NCBI GenBank assembly: GCA_033558025.1
Contig: JAUCEF010000018.1
Location: 2,542,001-2,606,000 of the forward strand
From: Phytophthora sp. 'mugwort'
Taxonomy: Eukaryota > Oomycota > Peronosporomycetes > Peronosporales > Peronosporaceae
Length of the DNA: 64,000 nucleotides
Reading direction: 5' to 3'
Part shown: positions 33,869-43,889 of the stretch, piece after piece
Numbering within the stretch: position 1 is the stretch's first letter
Layout: every line of letters starts with the position of its first letter
The notes under the pieces: model-generated
Databases searched by the model: none
Told to the model about the DNA's origin: nothing
Seen by the model: only the letters and a program-made list of their open reading frames with translations
Made by a program: the position numbers and the translations under genes

Positions 33869-34786
33869 ATGGCGACCTGGTTCCAGAAGGAGATCGTGCT
33901 CACGGCGCCCAGCCGCGGCTTCCACTGTGCGTCACTGTTGTCCTTGATACGCTGTGTTTCGCCAGTGCTAATTTATATTTTTTTTATCGATAAGTGGTGA
34001 CGCGCGAGGTCGAGAAGCAGGTCCGAACACCTATAAAGTTGACTAGAAGCGTTTTAGCGTTTTAACCGTTTTTACAATCGGTGCTACGGCGATTGTAGCT
34101 GCCTGAGCTGTCGCGCGTGAAAGTCGGAATGGCCAACCTGTTTATTAAGCACACCTCTGCGTCGCTCAGTATTAACGAGAACTGCGACCCGGACGTACGG
34201 TGAGTAAACAAAACTCACTCTTCTACAATTTGAAGTCTTTTACGATGATACTTCGGTTTATTTACAAAATTGTTGTTTCTTCCTTACAGCATCGATATGG
34301 AGGGCGCGTTCAACCGCATCGTGCCGGAATCCTGGAACAAGTATGATGATTTTCTGTTTTTTGTCTTTTTGTCTGATTATCCATGTTACATGTTTCTTGA
34401 AGGGAGTTTTTCCGTCACACGGACGAAGGTGACGGTGAGTTGTAACGCTTTTTGTTTAATCAGATTGGTGGTTTTACCTGATAAGTTACGGAAATATTGT
34501 GTTTGCTGGTGTAGACGATATGCCCGGACACGTCAAGTCGACGCTGATCGGTGCGTCGGTAAACATCCCGATCACTAACGGCAAATTCAACCTCGGCACG
34601 TGGCAGGGTACGATGCGAATGCCTTGATTGAATATCTCTGGCCATTCCCATTTGCCAGATGTTGCCATGTGTACTAACCTTTTTTTCTCTTTAGGTATTT
34701 ACTTGTGCGAACACCGCAACGTGGGAGGCTGGGGTTCTGGCCACCAGCGTAAAGTGGTTATCACCATTCAGGGTTCCACAGCTTAA
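33869..34786 (+). CDS. YjbQ family protein (UPF0047)
   Basis: Seven small exons, 33869-33926, 33995-34020, 34099-34199, 34290-34340, 34403-34434, 34515-34607 and 34695-34786, join in frame to 150 residues, the usual length of the family. Conserved blocks are [53 protein letters not shown] and [14 protein letters not shown]. YjbQ proteins are compact trimers; bacterial members have weak thiamine-phosphate synthase activity, and the true role in eukaryotes is unknown. The His in FIKHTSAS and the His in LCEHRN are the conserved metal/active-site type residues. The intron density (six in 918 bp) is far above that of its neighbours. Confidence 0.88.
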
Positions 34787-36250
34787 AGCTTCGTATTTCC
34801 TGAGCAGTGTACAAGCGCGGAGGTTTTCTCAGAAGTTACGTAGTCTGCAGTAATGAACTTACGATCGCTGCTGTACAGGCGCAACACCTATGAAATCAAC
34901 ACGGAAGGCTACTGGCACACCGAGTTCATTTGACGCAGAACTTCGTATATTTTTTACTCCACCTTCTGTCGATTTCCTGTTTTTGAGATGCGGTTGCGAT
35001 TCCTCCCAAGAAACGCTTGGAAAAAAATCTTTTCAAATGACGTTCACTCCGAAAGAACTTCAAATTCCTGAGATTTTTCCAGGACAACATTTTCAATTGT
35101 TGTCCTGTTTATGAGCTGTGCCCCTACGTCTATTGTCGTTTTTGCCATTCATTTTTTTTGTGTGGATTATTAGGAATCGCTTGGCACTGATGCTGCGCTT
35201 AAAGCGTACCAAAAAATGCAACGTTGGCCAGTCAGCGCGGCAGTTTCTGCAAGAAAAAAGGCGATACCAGTAGCAGGGCGAAGCGCTCAAGATGACCGCC
35301 AGCCCTGGTTGGTTGTCGGGGAGCACGTTTCAGCACCACACAATAGTGATTCTCATTTAAACGAGTGGTCGACTGAACCAGTTTAATCATGAGGAGAATA
35401 AGTCCCACCACGGTACACATCTGAGGAAATGTGAGGATCGGGTAAGTGTTTCTCCAAAGCAAAGGGAGAGATAGCAATCAATGATTGTATCTGCAGCATT
35501 TTTTTATATAACAGCAGTGGCTATGTCGTATGACGCGCCTCACCTCAAAGAGAACTAAAAGCTACCGATAGCGGCGTTGAAGTATTCGAGGTTGTACTTG
35601 CTACCTTCACAGCTGCAAAGGGTGAAAGAAAACATCGCAGCAATTTTTTTTTTCTATTTCGAAGTGTGCGAGATATCCGAACGAAATTTATCTTGCACAA
35701 CATTGAAGGACTAAGAAGAAAACTTGGTCGACTGATCGAGTAAGCTGAGCTGACAGCTAAGCTTTCCACCGCCCCGATACTTGGCTGTTTGTTCAGGATT
35801 ATACAAATAGTCTGCTAGCACAGGATATTGAAGTCGTTAAGTTGCATGCAGGATGCAATGATCTTGTTAGCTATAGCAGTTTGCTCCAGTGACCTCCGCT
35901 TCAACCATGGCGTTGATGGTTAGTTAACGCGACAGTACTATCGTGGTAATCTCCAGCGTAAGGTGCTTCAATTCGACTCGGAGGACATCGGTAGAGACAA
36001 ATTCAGACACGTGGCATTATTGGTTGCGCGTGCAACGCGTATACACCCATTCTGGACTAAGAAAAAAGCTGTGCATCGACTTATTGTGCAGGTGTTTCGT
36101 GGCTTTAAGCCTTCAGTTTGTTTGTCATTCTTGCAAATATATGTATTGTACACTTAACATCTCTGTCGGCTATCGACACGGTCACAGGACTGCAGGTATT
36201 CTACTTCTGTTGAAAAGGTCCAACTTGCTGTCCAACCAAAAAAACAATAT
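34787..36250. other. Long spacer, no gene seen
   Basis: 1.46 kb without a convincing coding frame on either strand. T-rich runs occur at 35018-35050, 35150 and 35645. Possibly decayed mobile DNA, but no domain could be named. Confidence 0.5.
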
Positions 36251-37319
36251 TTACGCCCATGTAGCAACTGCAGTTGAACTTGCCGCACCGGACGAGGCGA
36301 GTAAGCTCCGTGTCTGTGGTTTGGCAGTGGTATCGAGGTGCTCGTCAAGACAGTAGATGCTATGCCACGGTGGACTTGCATCGGGAAGAAGCTGCAAGTT
36401 GTAGCACGCACAGGCACTGAATACTGGCAGGTACGTCCTCGATGGATCGATTGGGATCCGCATACCCTGCGGTACCCCGTTGCGCAGAAACATCAGAAAC
36501 CCCGTAAGCAGGTCAACCAGCACACCAATTCGGTCATCTTCCTTAAACGTGGCGGCATCCAGAAAGTTCACCCGAGCAGGGAGTCGCGGCTTTGGTCCTC
36601 TGAACGATCCCGTCGTGATAAATCCCCCTTCGCAGTACATGACAGCCGGCATGTGGTCACACGCCGGTGTCGGCAACGAAAGCGTCCGCTTCAAGTGCTG
36701 AGCATCAACGCCGTAGTACCGAAACCCAGCTTGACCTTGAGTAACCACTTCCGTGACGCCGATGTAACTGCCTTCACTAAGCCCAACACACTCCCAATAG
36801 CTCACGGCGTCCGGGGCGCAAACTCGATCACCGAACATGGATCCTCCATTAGGCCCCCAATGGGACACATAGCAATCTCCATTCTCCACCAAGTACACGT
36901 CGCCCCCGTGTCTCGTAGCATCAAAGTGTAGGTCGAAGTCGACTATGGATGAACCATAAAAACAAAGGAACAACGTGGTATCAGCTGAAAAAGCGCTAAA
37001 ACAAAACAATGTACCACAAAGACTCACACGATGCAACGGCCTCCAATCGCCTGAGCAATGGCAATACGACTGCAAGTTGCAGCGTATCATAATGAGGAGA
37101 AGGAGTTGGCAACTTCACATTGGGTAGCAGTGCGCGGGTGCGACGCACAATCCAGAACCAAATGGCGGCGCGGCCCTCGCGGCCAACAGATTTTTGGGTG
37201 CAAACAATGGCGGCCATCTCCCGTGCATCCAGGAACTCGAGCAACGGGGTCAGGGCTGCCAAAGCGAACGTCGACGGCGCGTTGCCAGACGCTCGCGGCT
37301 GCTTCACTGGCGACATCAC
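36251..37319 (-). CDS. SPRY-domain protein with F-box-like N-terminus
   Basis: Two exons, 37028-37319 and 36251-36942, give 327 residues. Residues ~22-60 (LTPLLEFLDAREMAAIVCTQ) look like a degenerate F-box. The remainder reads as a SPRY/B30.2-type domain: GDCYVSHWG, SYWECVGLSEGSYIGVTEV, GFRYYGVDAQ, and the terminal strand pair RIGVLVDLLTGFLMFLRNGV and YLPVFSACACYNLQLLP. SPRY domains bind proteins, so an adaptor role is likely. The combination suggests a ubiquitin-ligase receptor, which is inference. It lies head-to-head with dephospho-CoA kinase, 144 bp between start codons. Confidence 0.78.
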
Positions 37320-37463
37320 ACGCGTATTTCAAAATTCCTGACCGACTGACTGGATTCCTTTCTCCAAGCAGAGAAATCAGATGAGTCAATTCGATGTTTT
37401 TATAGGATTGTGGTTGGCTGACAGTAAGTAAGAAACATTTGATTCGTTGAAAATTCAAATGCC

Positions 37464-38488
37464 ATGCGAGACGCGCAGCTCTTGGCGTTGGCACCGCTGG
37501 GCTTACTGCTCGGTGTGCCGTTGGGGCTGCTGAAGGAGAAGCTACGGAAACATTCGTGGAAGCGCTGGCTGCTGGCGCTCGCGCCTTTTACCCTTGCACC
37601 CTTGGTATGGAGGCGAGCTGAAATATATGATCTAACCTGATACAATTCGATTGTGTTGGCGGGTATGAAAAGCTCACCTGTTTTCTCATGTGTGCTGGAC
37701 CTCCTAGTTATCAGCTCGGGACAGTATTATACTGGCAGGAAGCTACTTAATTGGACGGATGTTGGGAGCGTCGCTGGTCGGCGTGGGGCTTACGGGGGGC
37801 ATCGCAACGGGCAAGTCCACTGTATCCAAAGCTTTTCGCGAGGCCGGAGCTGTGATCGTGGACGCTGACGTGGTGGCTAGGGAGGTGGTGATGCCTGGAT
37901 GCGGCGCCTACAAGGAGATCGTGTGTTGCTTCGGTTCTGGGGTGCTCAATGAAGGGGACGCGACCATCAACCGCGCCAAGTTGGGCGCCATCATTTTCAA
38001 TGACCCCGCGCAGCGGAAAAAACTCAACTCCGCAACGCACAAGTACATCATCTGGGAGATGTTCAAGCAGCTCATGTACCATCGCTTAGTGTGCCGCAAG
38101 CGTCTGGTGGTGTTGGACGCCCCGCTGCTATTCGAGACCAAGCTGCTCGAGTACTTTTGCTACCCAACGATTGTGGTGGCATGCTCCGAGAAGAACGAAC
38201 TTGCACGACTCATGGAGCGCGACAATATGAAGCAGGAAGACGCCGAGAAGCGCATTAAGTCTCAGATGAAGCTCCATGTACGTGGCCTCGTCGTCCTCTG
38301 TAATTGGAGTCAAAAATCTAGCGGACCCTTATTTTTGTGTGTGTCCTTGTGAGCAGGAGAAGCTAGCGAAGGCTGACCTGGTGATTCAGAATGACGGCTC
38401 GTTGGATGATCTGCTGACCCGTACGCGAGAAACCCTCGAGCGCGCTGCCTGTTTGGTCGGCGGCTCGCGCGAACTGCAATTTGCCTAA
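37464..38488 (+). CDS. Dephospho-CoA kinase, with N-terminal hydrophobic extension
   Basis: Phosphorylates dephospho-CoA with ATP in the last step of coenzyme A synthesis. The catalytic part starts near 37759 and has the P-loop GLTGGIATGKST, the DADVVAREVVMPG block, a LID-like RDNMKQEDAEKRI and VVLDAPLLFETKL. Exon 3 is 38357-38488. Upstream, an exon 37464-37604 joins in frame at an acceptor ending 37707 and adds about 64 residues, including a hydrophobic stretch (LLALAPLGLLLGVPLGLL) and a second one. This would make it a 280-residue membrane-anchored or organelle-targeted enzyme. That upstream exon is supported by splice signals and phase only; a start at 37759 is the alternative. Confidence 0.85.
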
Positions 38489-38576
38489 AAAATGCAATAA
38501 ATGGTTATATTTCCTTTTTTAACAAAAAACAAATCGCAATTTCATACACAACCCGAATTCTCATTGCGAGAAAACT

Positions 38577-39570
38577 ATGCCTCGCAAGGGCGTATCGCTG
38601 CAGGAGAAGCGTGAGCGCATCTTGCGCATCTACCACGAGTCCAAGGAGGTGTTCAACCTCAAAGAGGTGGAGAAGCTTGGCTCCAAAGCTGGCGTCGGTG
38701 CGGGCTTCAAGAAGCAGCCCAGATAAGATAAAAATTACGCTTACATAAAGTACCAAATGTTTGTTTTTTTATTTTGTTACAGTGCTTCAAACGGTCAAGG
38801 ACGTGAACCAGGCGCTCGTGGACGATGTTTTGGTGGACTGCGACAAGGTGCTGCCTGAATACCTGAAATAATACGTTATAGAGCTCTTGGTTGACTAATT
38901 TTTGTGCTGTGTTCTGTTCTGTGACACAGATTGGCTCGGGCAACTACTTCTGGTCGTTCCCGTCCAAGCTGTCGCAGTCGAGGAAGCGCAAGCTCGCTGA
39001 GCTGGAGCAGCATCGACAAACGGTGCAGGAGAAGCTCGCCAGAGTGAAGCACAACGTTGACGAACAGAAGGCGCTGCGCTCGGAATCGGTGCGGACAATT
39101 GCTCCAACGAGAACCTCTTCGGTGCTACGGCTGATGATGTGAATTTGTTGTGAGCAGGGGGAGCGTATGCAGAAGCTGCGTCGACTGGAGGAGCAGAAAG
39201 CGAAGGTGGAGGTGCTGCGTACCAAGGTGCAGCACTTGGCGGACAACGACCCCGCAATTCTGCAAGAGCTCGAGCACAAAGTGCGCGTGGCAAAGGAAGG
39301 CTCCGACCGATGGACAGGTACTGGCATGACCTCGATTTCTACGAGTCGAGGGACGGTAGATACTGACCATGTTGTGTACCGTGCTTTGATAGACAATGTG
39401 TATACACTCAAGTCGTGGGTGATGAAGAAGCGTGGCGTCGAGGGGAAAGAAGTATGATCAATTGCTGTAAATAATCGTCGAAACAACTTGAAGGTAAACA
39501 CACTGACACCCCTTTTTTTTAGGTGGACAAGTGGCTGGGGATCAAGGACGATTTTGACTATGTTGAGTAA
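38577..39570 (+). CDS. MND1: Meiotic recombination factor MND1
   Basis: Partner of HOP2; the pair loads on DNA and stimulates DMC1/RAD51 strand exchange in meiosis. Six exons, 38577-38697, 38783-38847, 38930-39088, 39158-39317, 39393-39451 and 39523-39570, join in frame to 203 residues, the normal size. Signatures: start MPRKGVSLQEKRERIL, VFNLKEVEKLGSKAGVV, QTVKDVNQALVDD, IGSGNYFWSFPSK, a long coiled coil with LEEQKAKVEVLR, and the terminal VYTLKSWVMKK followed by FDYVE. The first part is a winged helix. A short exon-heavy gene like this is easily missed without splicing. Indicates a meiotic (sexual) life stage, as oomycete oospores require. Confidence 0.95.
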
Positions 39571-39724
39571 GTTTCGGATTTGAATGGCAAGGGAAATGGG
39601 TCAGACGGACGAAAGAGAGTACTATTGCTGGGCCTTCAACCGGTGAATAAACTAAAAATAATTTGTTTCGACATCCGACCGTTGTCCCTTGTTGCTATTA
39701 AAACCAAAAAGATATTTATTATGC

Positions 39725-41941
39725 TTACCAGTTAAAAACCTCCTTGTGGAAATCAAAGTTGCAGTTGCGCGCGAGTGCCTGAGTCTCAACCGTCATGGTG
39801 GGCGGACCGCAGGCCACGACCGTCACCTTGCGGCCGCTGAAGCGACTTGTGTTGATCACCTCGTCGAGAATGGGCTGGCCACCGCGGTATGCCAAGGTCT
39901 CGCCGTTCGCGCGCGTGACAACGCCGTCGCTGCGAGCGTTCGACACGTGGAACATCCAGTTGACGTTGACAGGTGCCGGCGCATTGTTGCCAAGGATGGC
40001 CATGTTGGGGTCCTGAATGCTGGCACGGGCCGCGTAGTCGAGCTGAGCATGCGTCGGCAGGAACTGCTCCATCATCAGAATGTCCTCCGGTTCACGAACC
40101 GACCACACCACATACCAGTCCGACGCCTTGGGGGACTTGTCCGTCTCGCTCGTGGAGCCCGGAAACAGACGTGTTTGGTTGATGAGACTTATCATCGGAG
40201 TGATACCTACACCACCAGCAACCAAGACAACAGCGTCGTAGCGGTCCACGTTGAGGGACATTTTACCGAAGGGACCACACAGATTGGCCGTGAACTCGTA
40301 CTGCGTGCCGGCCTTCTCCAAGAGCTTGCGTGTGAAGGAGCCGTTGCCCATAGCCTTGATAGTGAACCCAAGCGACTTGCCGTCCGGGGTCACGACGGAG
40401 GAGAACGGGTGCCATTGAATGGCCGAAATAGCTGGCAGCCGCACGAGGAAGTACGATCCAGGGTTCACGTTCATAGCCATCTTGCCGGTCTTCGGCGTGG
40501 GTTCCAGGATAAGCGTAGTGGAGTTGGAGCCGGAGTGGACAGTCGCAGACGCCTTGTACCAGCCCGTGAAAGCGCTTGACCAACGGTACAGAAGACCGAG
40601 AGCGTACAGGCCGAGTGGGACGCAAAGCGCCAGACCGATGAGCTTGGGAGCGTGCAAAATGGTGAAAACGAAGCCGACGATCGACAGCACGCGGTGCGCA
40701 AAGTAGAAGACCTCGAAGAACTTGCGGCGGATGTACTCGATCGACAGGAACATCATCGCGATGAAACAAATGAAAGCAATAAAGCCAGGCAACGGTGTCA
40801 CATTGCGGTACTTCTCGTTGAGCGTGAGGTCGACGACCTTGCTGGCTTGCACGACGTGAACAATCACCGCGATGTTCATGATGACACCGAGCCAGCGGTG
40901 GAACTTGACGATACGCTCGAACGAGCTGCCAAAAAGCACCGACCACACGGGAAGACGTGCCACGGGCAGGATCAGAAACATGAGAATCAGCAGACTCACT
41001 TGGCCCGACACGACGTAGTTTTCCTTGTCACTCAGCAGAGCAATCAGCACAATCACAGCTGCAACGAAAATAAGCATCACCAATAGCTCTCCGAGGTGCA
41101 GGTCAGCCAGCGTCTGCATGAACATGGCGTGCGGCTTGGCAACGGGCGCGTTGGTCGTCAGCTTTACAGGGGGCGGGGCGACTGTGCGGTGCAGCAGGAT
41201 CTTCCCGACGGGCGAGGTCTTGAGCGCAGTAGTGAGCAGCAGTCCGCACGCGGCCATGACAGCGAAGGCAACGCCACCAACGATGCCCGGGCAGTTCTTG
41301 TCGTCGCACCAGGGCGTGGACGCGGTGACGGTCGTACTTGCGCCAGTGTTGGAGCCCGATGCAGTGGCCGCCGCCGCGATGTTGAAGGTTGCAGCGCCGT
41401 TGGTGCCGCTCCTGTGCGAGGAAATGGGCCATGAGGTGCCGTAGGCCCAGATGAAATCTGTCGCACCCGTGGCCGACAAAGCTACGTCTGAGCTGGTGGC
41501 GGCCGCCAGCGTGCGCTGGTAACTGAAACTCATGCTGGTGGTGCTGGCCGAACCGACGACAAAGGAAGCCTGGTCGCTCTCCGCCGTCACGTCGCTGCTG
41601 ACATAGCCGCCCAGCACGTAGGACGTGGGGGTGCCGCTATCCCTGAAGAACATCATGACGTTAGAGGTCGGGCTGCTCACCATACTGGAACTCCGAGACG
41701 GACCGACGCCGAACCACGTAGCCGAGCTGGCAACGGACGCGTCGAGCTGGTACTCGACGCAGACCTCGTCCCCCTGCACCAGGGCGCGAACGAAGATGGG
41801 GCTATCGCCTAAACGCGTGCCTGAGAGCGCCTGGAACGCGGCGCTCGAGCAGATGCTGGAGTTGGTGACGGCGGCGCTGGTCATGTCGGGGCTCGCGGCT
41901 GCTAGTGCAGCGGCTAGCAGCGTCAAGAAGGAGCGGGTCAT
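39725..41941 (-). CDS. DOMON domain-ferric reductase fusion
   Basis: A 738-residue single-exon protein. Residues 1-23 form a signal peptide. Residues ~35-190 look like a DOMON domain (heme or sugar binding; ending WAYGTSWPISSHRSG). Then comes a ferric-reductase transmembrane domain with two pairs of heme-ligand-type His: FHRWLGVIMNIAVIVHVV and YFAHRVLSIVGFVFTILHAP. The cytosolic part has a FAD motif, WHPFSS near residue 510, then VLVAGGVGITPMISLI (NAD(P)H binding) and the terminal VVACGPPTMTVE. It should move electrons from NAD(P)H through FAD and two hemes to the outside. Whether it reduces metal or oxygen, or passes electrons to its own DOMON domain, is not visible. Fusions of this type occur in oomycetes. 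The stop is 155 bp from MND1. Confidence 0.9.
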   Translation of the reverse strand: MTRSFLTLLAAALAAASPDMTSAAVTNSSICSSAAFQALSGTRLGDSPIFVRALVQGDEVCVEYQLDASVASSATWFGVGPSRSSSMVSSPTSNVMMFFRDSGTPTSYVLGGYVSSDVTAESDQASFVVGSASTTSMSFSYQRTLAAATSSDVALSATGATDFIWAYGTSWPISSHRSGTNGAATFNIAAAATASGSNTGASTTVTASTPWCDDKNCPGIVGGVAFAVMAACGLLLTTALKTSPVGKILLHRTVAPPPVKLTTNAPVAKPHAMFMQTLADLHLGELLVMLIFVAAVIVLIALLSDKENYVVSGQVSLLILMFLILPVARLPVWSVLFGSSFERIVKFHRWLGVIMNIAVIVHVVQASKVVDLTLNEKYRNVTPLPGFIAFICFIAMMFLSIEYIRRKFFEVFYFAHRVLSIVGFVFTILHAPKLIGLALCVPLGLYALGLLYRWSSAFTGWYKASATVHSGSNSTTLILEPTPKTGKMAMNVNPGSYFLVRLPAISAIQWHPFSSVVTPDGKSLGFTIKAMGNGSFTRKLLEKAGTQYEFTANLCGPFGKMSLNVDRYDAVVLVAGGVGITPMISLINQTRLFPGSTSETDKSPKASDWYVVWSVREPEDILMMEQFLPTHAQLDYAARASIQDPNMAILGNNAPAPVNVNWMFHVSNARSDGVVTRANGETLAYRGGQPILDEVINTSRFSGRKVTVVACGPPTMTVETQALARNCNFDFHKEVFNW

Positions 41942-43889
41942 GGCTGAGATGCGAAGGATTCAGTCAATTCGACAATAACGCAGGTGGGAGATTGGGAAGC
42001 TGATGCTCGATGGATGGATGCGCAGAGATTGAGCTGTCGGGGCTTGCGCACCGGGCTGGAAAATGCAAAGTGAGACGGAGAGGAAGAGACCCATTTAGGG
42101 CGAGTGAGCGCAACGCCGTCGCCAGCCGCTTTCCTTCATCAGAGCGGCCGTAAACCTCAGTACCGGTGGTAAGGTGCGATTGTGTAGATTGTGTAGTTTT
42201 CCTAATGGGAAGCTTACGGTGCATGGACACATCATATCCGTTGCTGCATTATATTCGTTGATGAGGAAACATGATTGTAGTAATATGGGGTGCGGAGAGA
42301 TTAGACAAGATCAACTGTCGCAGGGTATTAAAGCTCTCTGTTTCGGCGGTTCATACCTTGGTCGTCACGACACTTGGCAGTGCCAATGGCACGGACCGTA
42401 CCTCTCACTTCCCCCAGCGAGTACAGTAATGTACATTTACATGGCTTCACTAGCTCTCCGTTTTTGCCAGCAGCAGCAAAATAGAGCGAAGGTCATGCAT
42501 CGCCATTGTGGCGTAGCAACCCATCGGGTGGTTTCATGTCGTATTACGGCTGTAAGTGCGTTCGAACATCAAATGCTAACGTGTCCTACATCTACCGTAG
42601 GACACGTGGGAGTATGGCAAATCCTCAGCCCATGTCAGCCTGGGAATACAGTGTACATGTATCGCAGTGGGCATAAGCGGTGACGCCGCTGGATGTTCTC
42701 GTCAAGTTGCCGTTTGCTGTTCGAGCATTTTGATGATCCAGACCTTGATGCTGACAGTTCAAATCAAATGCATGAAAGCTGCATCTTTGACAGTTTACCA
42801 AAAAAAAAAGTCGACAAACCGGGCGTTGGACACTGCGCTAGACTCGAAATACTGTACATTGTAAATGCTGGCGCAACCGTATATCACATGATACCGCTGT
42901 ACCCGACCAATCAAGACCGCCAAGTTCACGATCCGCTCTTGTCGAGTAGATAGGTGAACACGCGCCACACGATCTCAAATCGCCGCACATATGTTGCATA
43001 GCGTCGATAGGCTACTAGTGATGCGTAGCCTATCGACGTTGTCGCAATTTGGCTCGATTCGTAAGCAAATGATCGATTACGAATACACTATGCACTGTAC
43101 AGTGTACATGTAACTTACTGTACTTCTCGTTATGAGTTCATGTACGAAGTAAAACATATATTTTTAATATATACAATACGTACTACACGTAGTGCTGTAC
43201 CATGTACAAGTCGTCAGAAACATTATTCTGCGTACCTGAAGCATATTATATTGAAATTGCTTGATGGAGCGTCCCACGACAGCACCGTTCACGTGGTTCT
43301 TGACTTAGGTTTGGTCCTGGAAAATAATGCAAGCAGAAGGCATCGCACCATCGCCCCAGCTGCGCCCACGGTTCCTATGTCTAAGGGTAGGCAAACACAA
43401 CAACGTAGCGAGTTTATTTCGCCAGTGTTCATGGACGCTATGCCGTCGCATCATCCGACCCCGTTTTCGAGAAAACTCGCATTATGTCCTCACAATTAGT
43501 CGCGCTTCTACTTCATGATTTATGGATGTACCGTTCGTTCCAGTTATTGTTCATCGTGATTGTCGACTGGAAAACGCGCTATTGCGAGAGCTTTAGCAGC
43601 TAATTGAGCGGAGCAGCGTTTGGAATCTAAAACTCACCCATATTGCATCGTTTGAGTTTTTTCAGTTAATTACCACGGCAAATACTGTGCTGTAGTACTT
43701 TAGCTGTGGTTCATGGCTGTACCTTGGAAAAAAGTACAGAACATGTATTATAAGACGACATGTATCCATTTTGGCAACGTGCATCCATGATTGCCCCAAT
43801 GCTAGCACCTAGCAAATGTGATCATGACTCGACGGTCAGCTAAAAAAATCCACTCGATCACGACTACGGGCTGATGCCAGCGTGACAGC
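41942..43889. other. Long spacer with inverted repeats, no gene seen
   Basis: About 1.9 kb with no supported coding frame. It includes many GTACA/TGTAC-type short palindromes (42424-42440, 42650-42660, 43090-43120, 43195-43210) and one strong hairpin (43002-43038). Confidence 0.55.
43002..43038. repeat. Perfect 14-bp inverted repeat (hairpin)
   Basis: CGTCGATAGGCTAC and its exact complement are separated by a 9-nt loop. No coding frame or terminator context explains it. It could be a small mobile-element scar or protein site. Confidence 0.85.

Noticed and set aside
39689..40579. 296-codon plus-strand frame
   Set aside because: Antisense to the ferric reductase, composition typical of a mirror frame of GC-biased codons.
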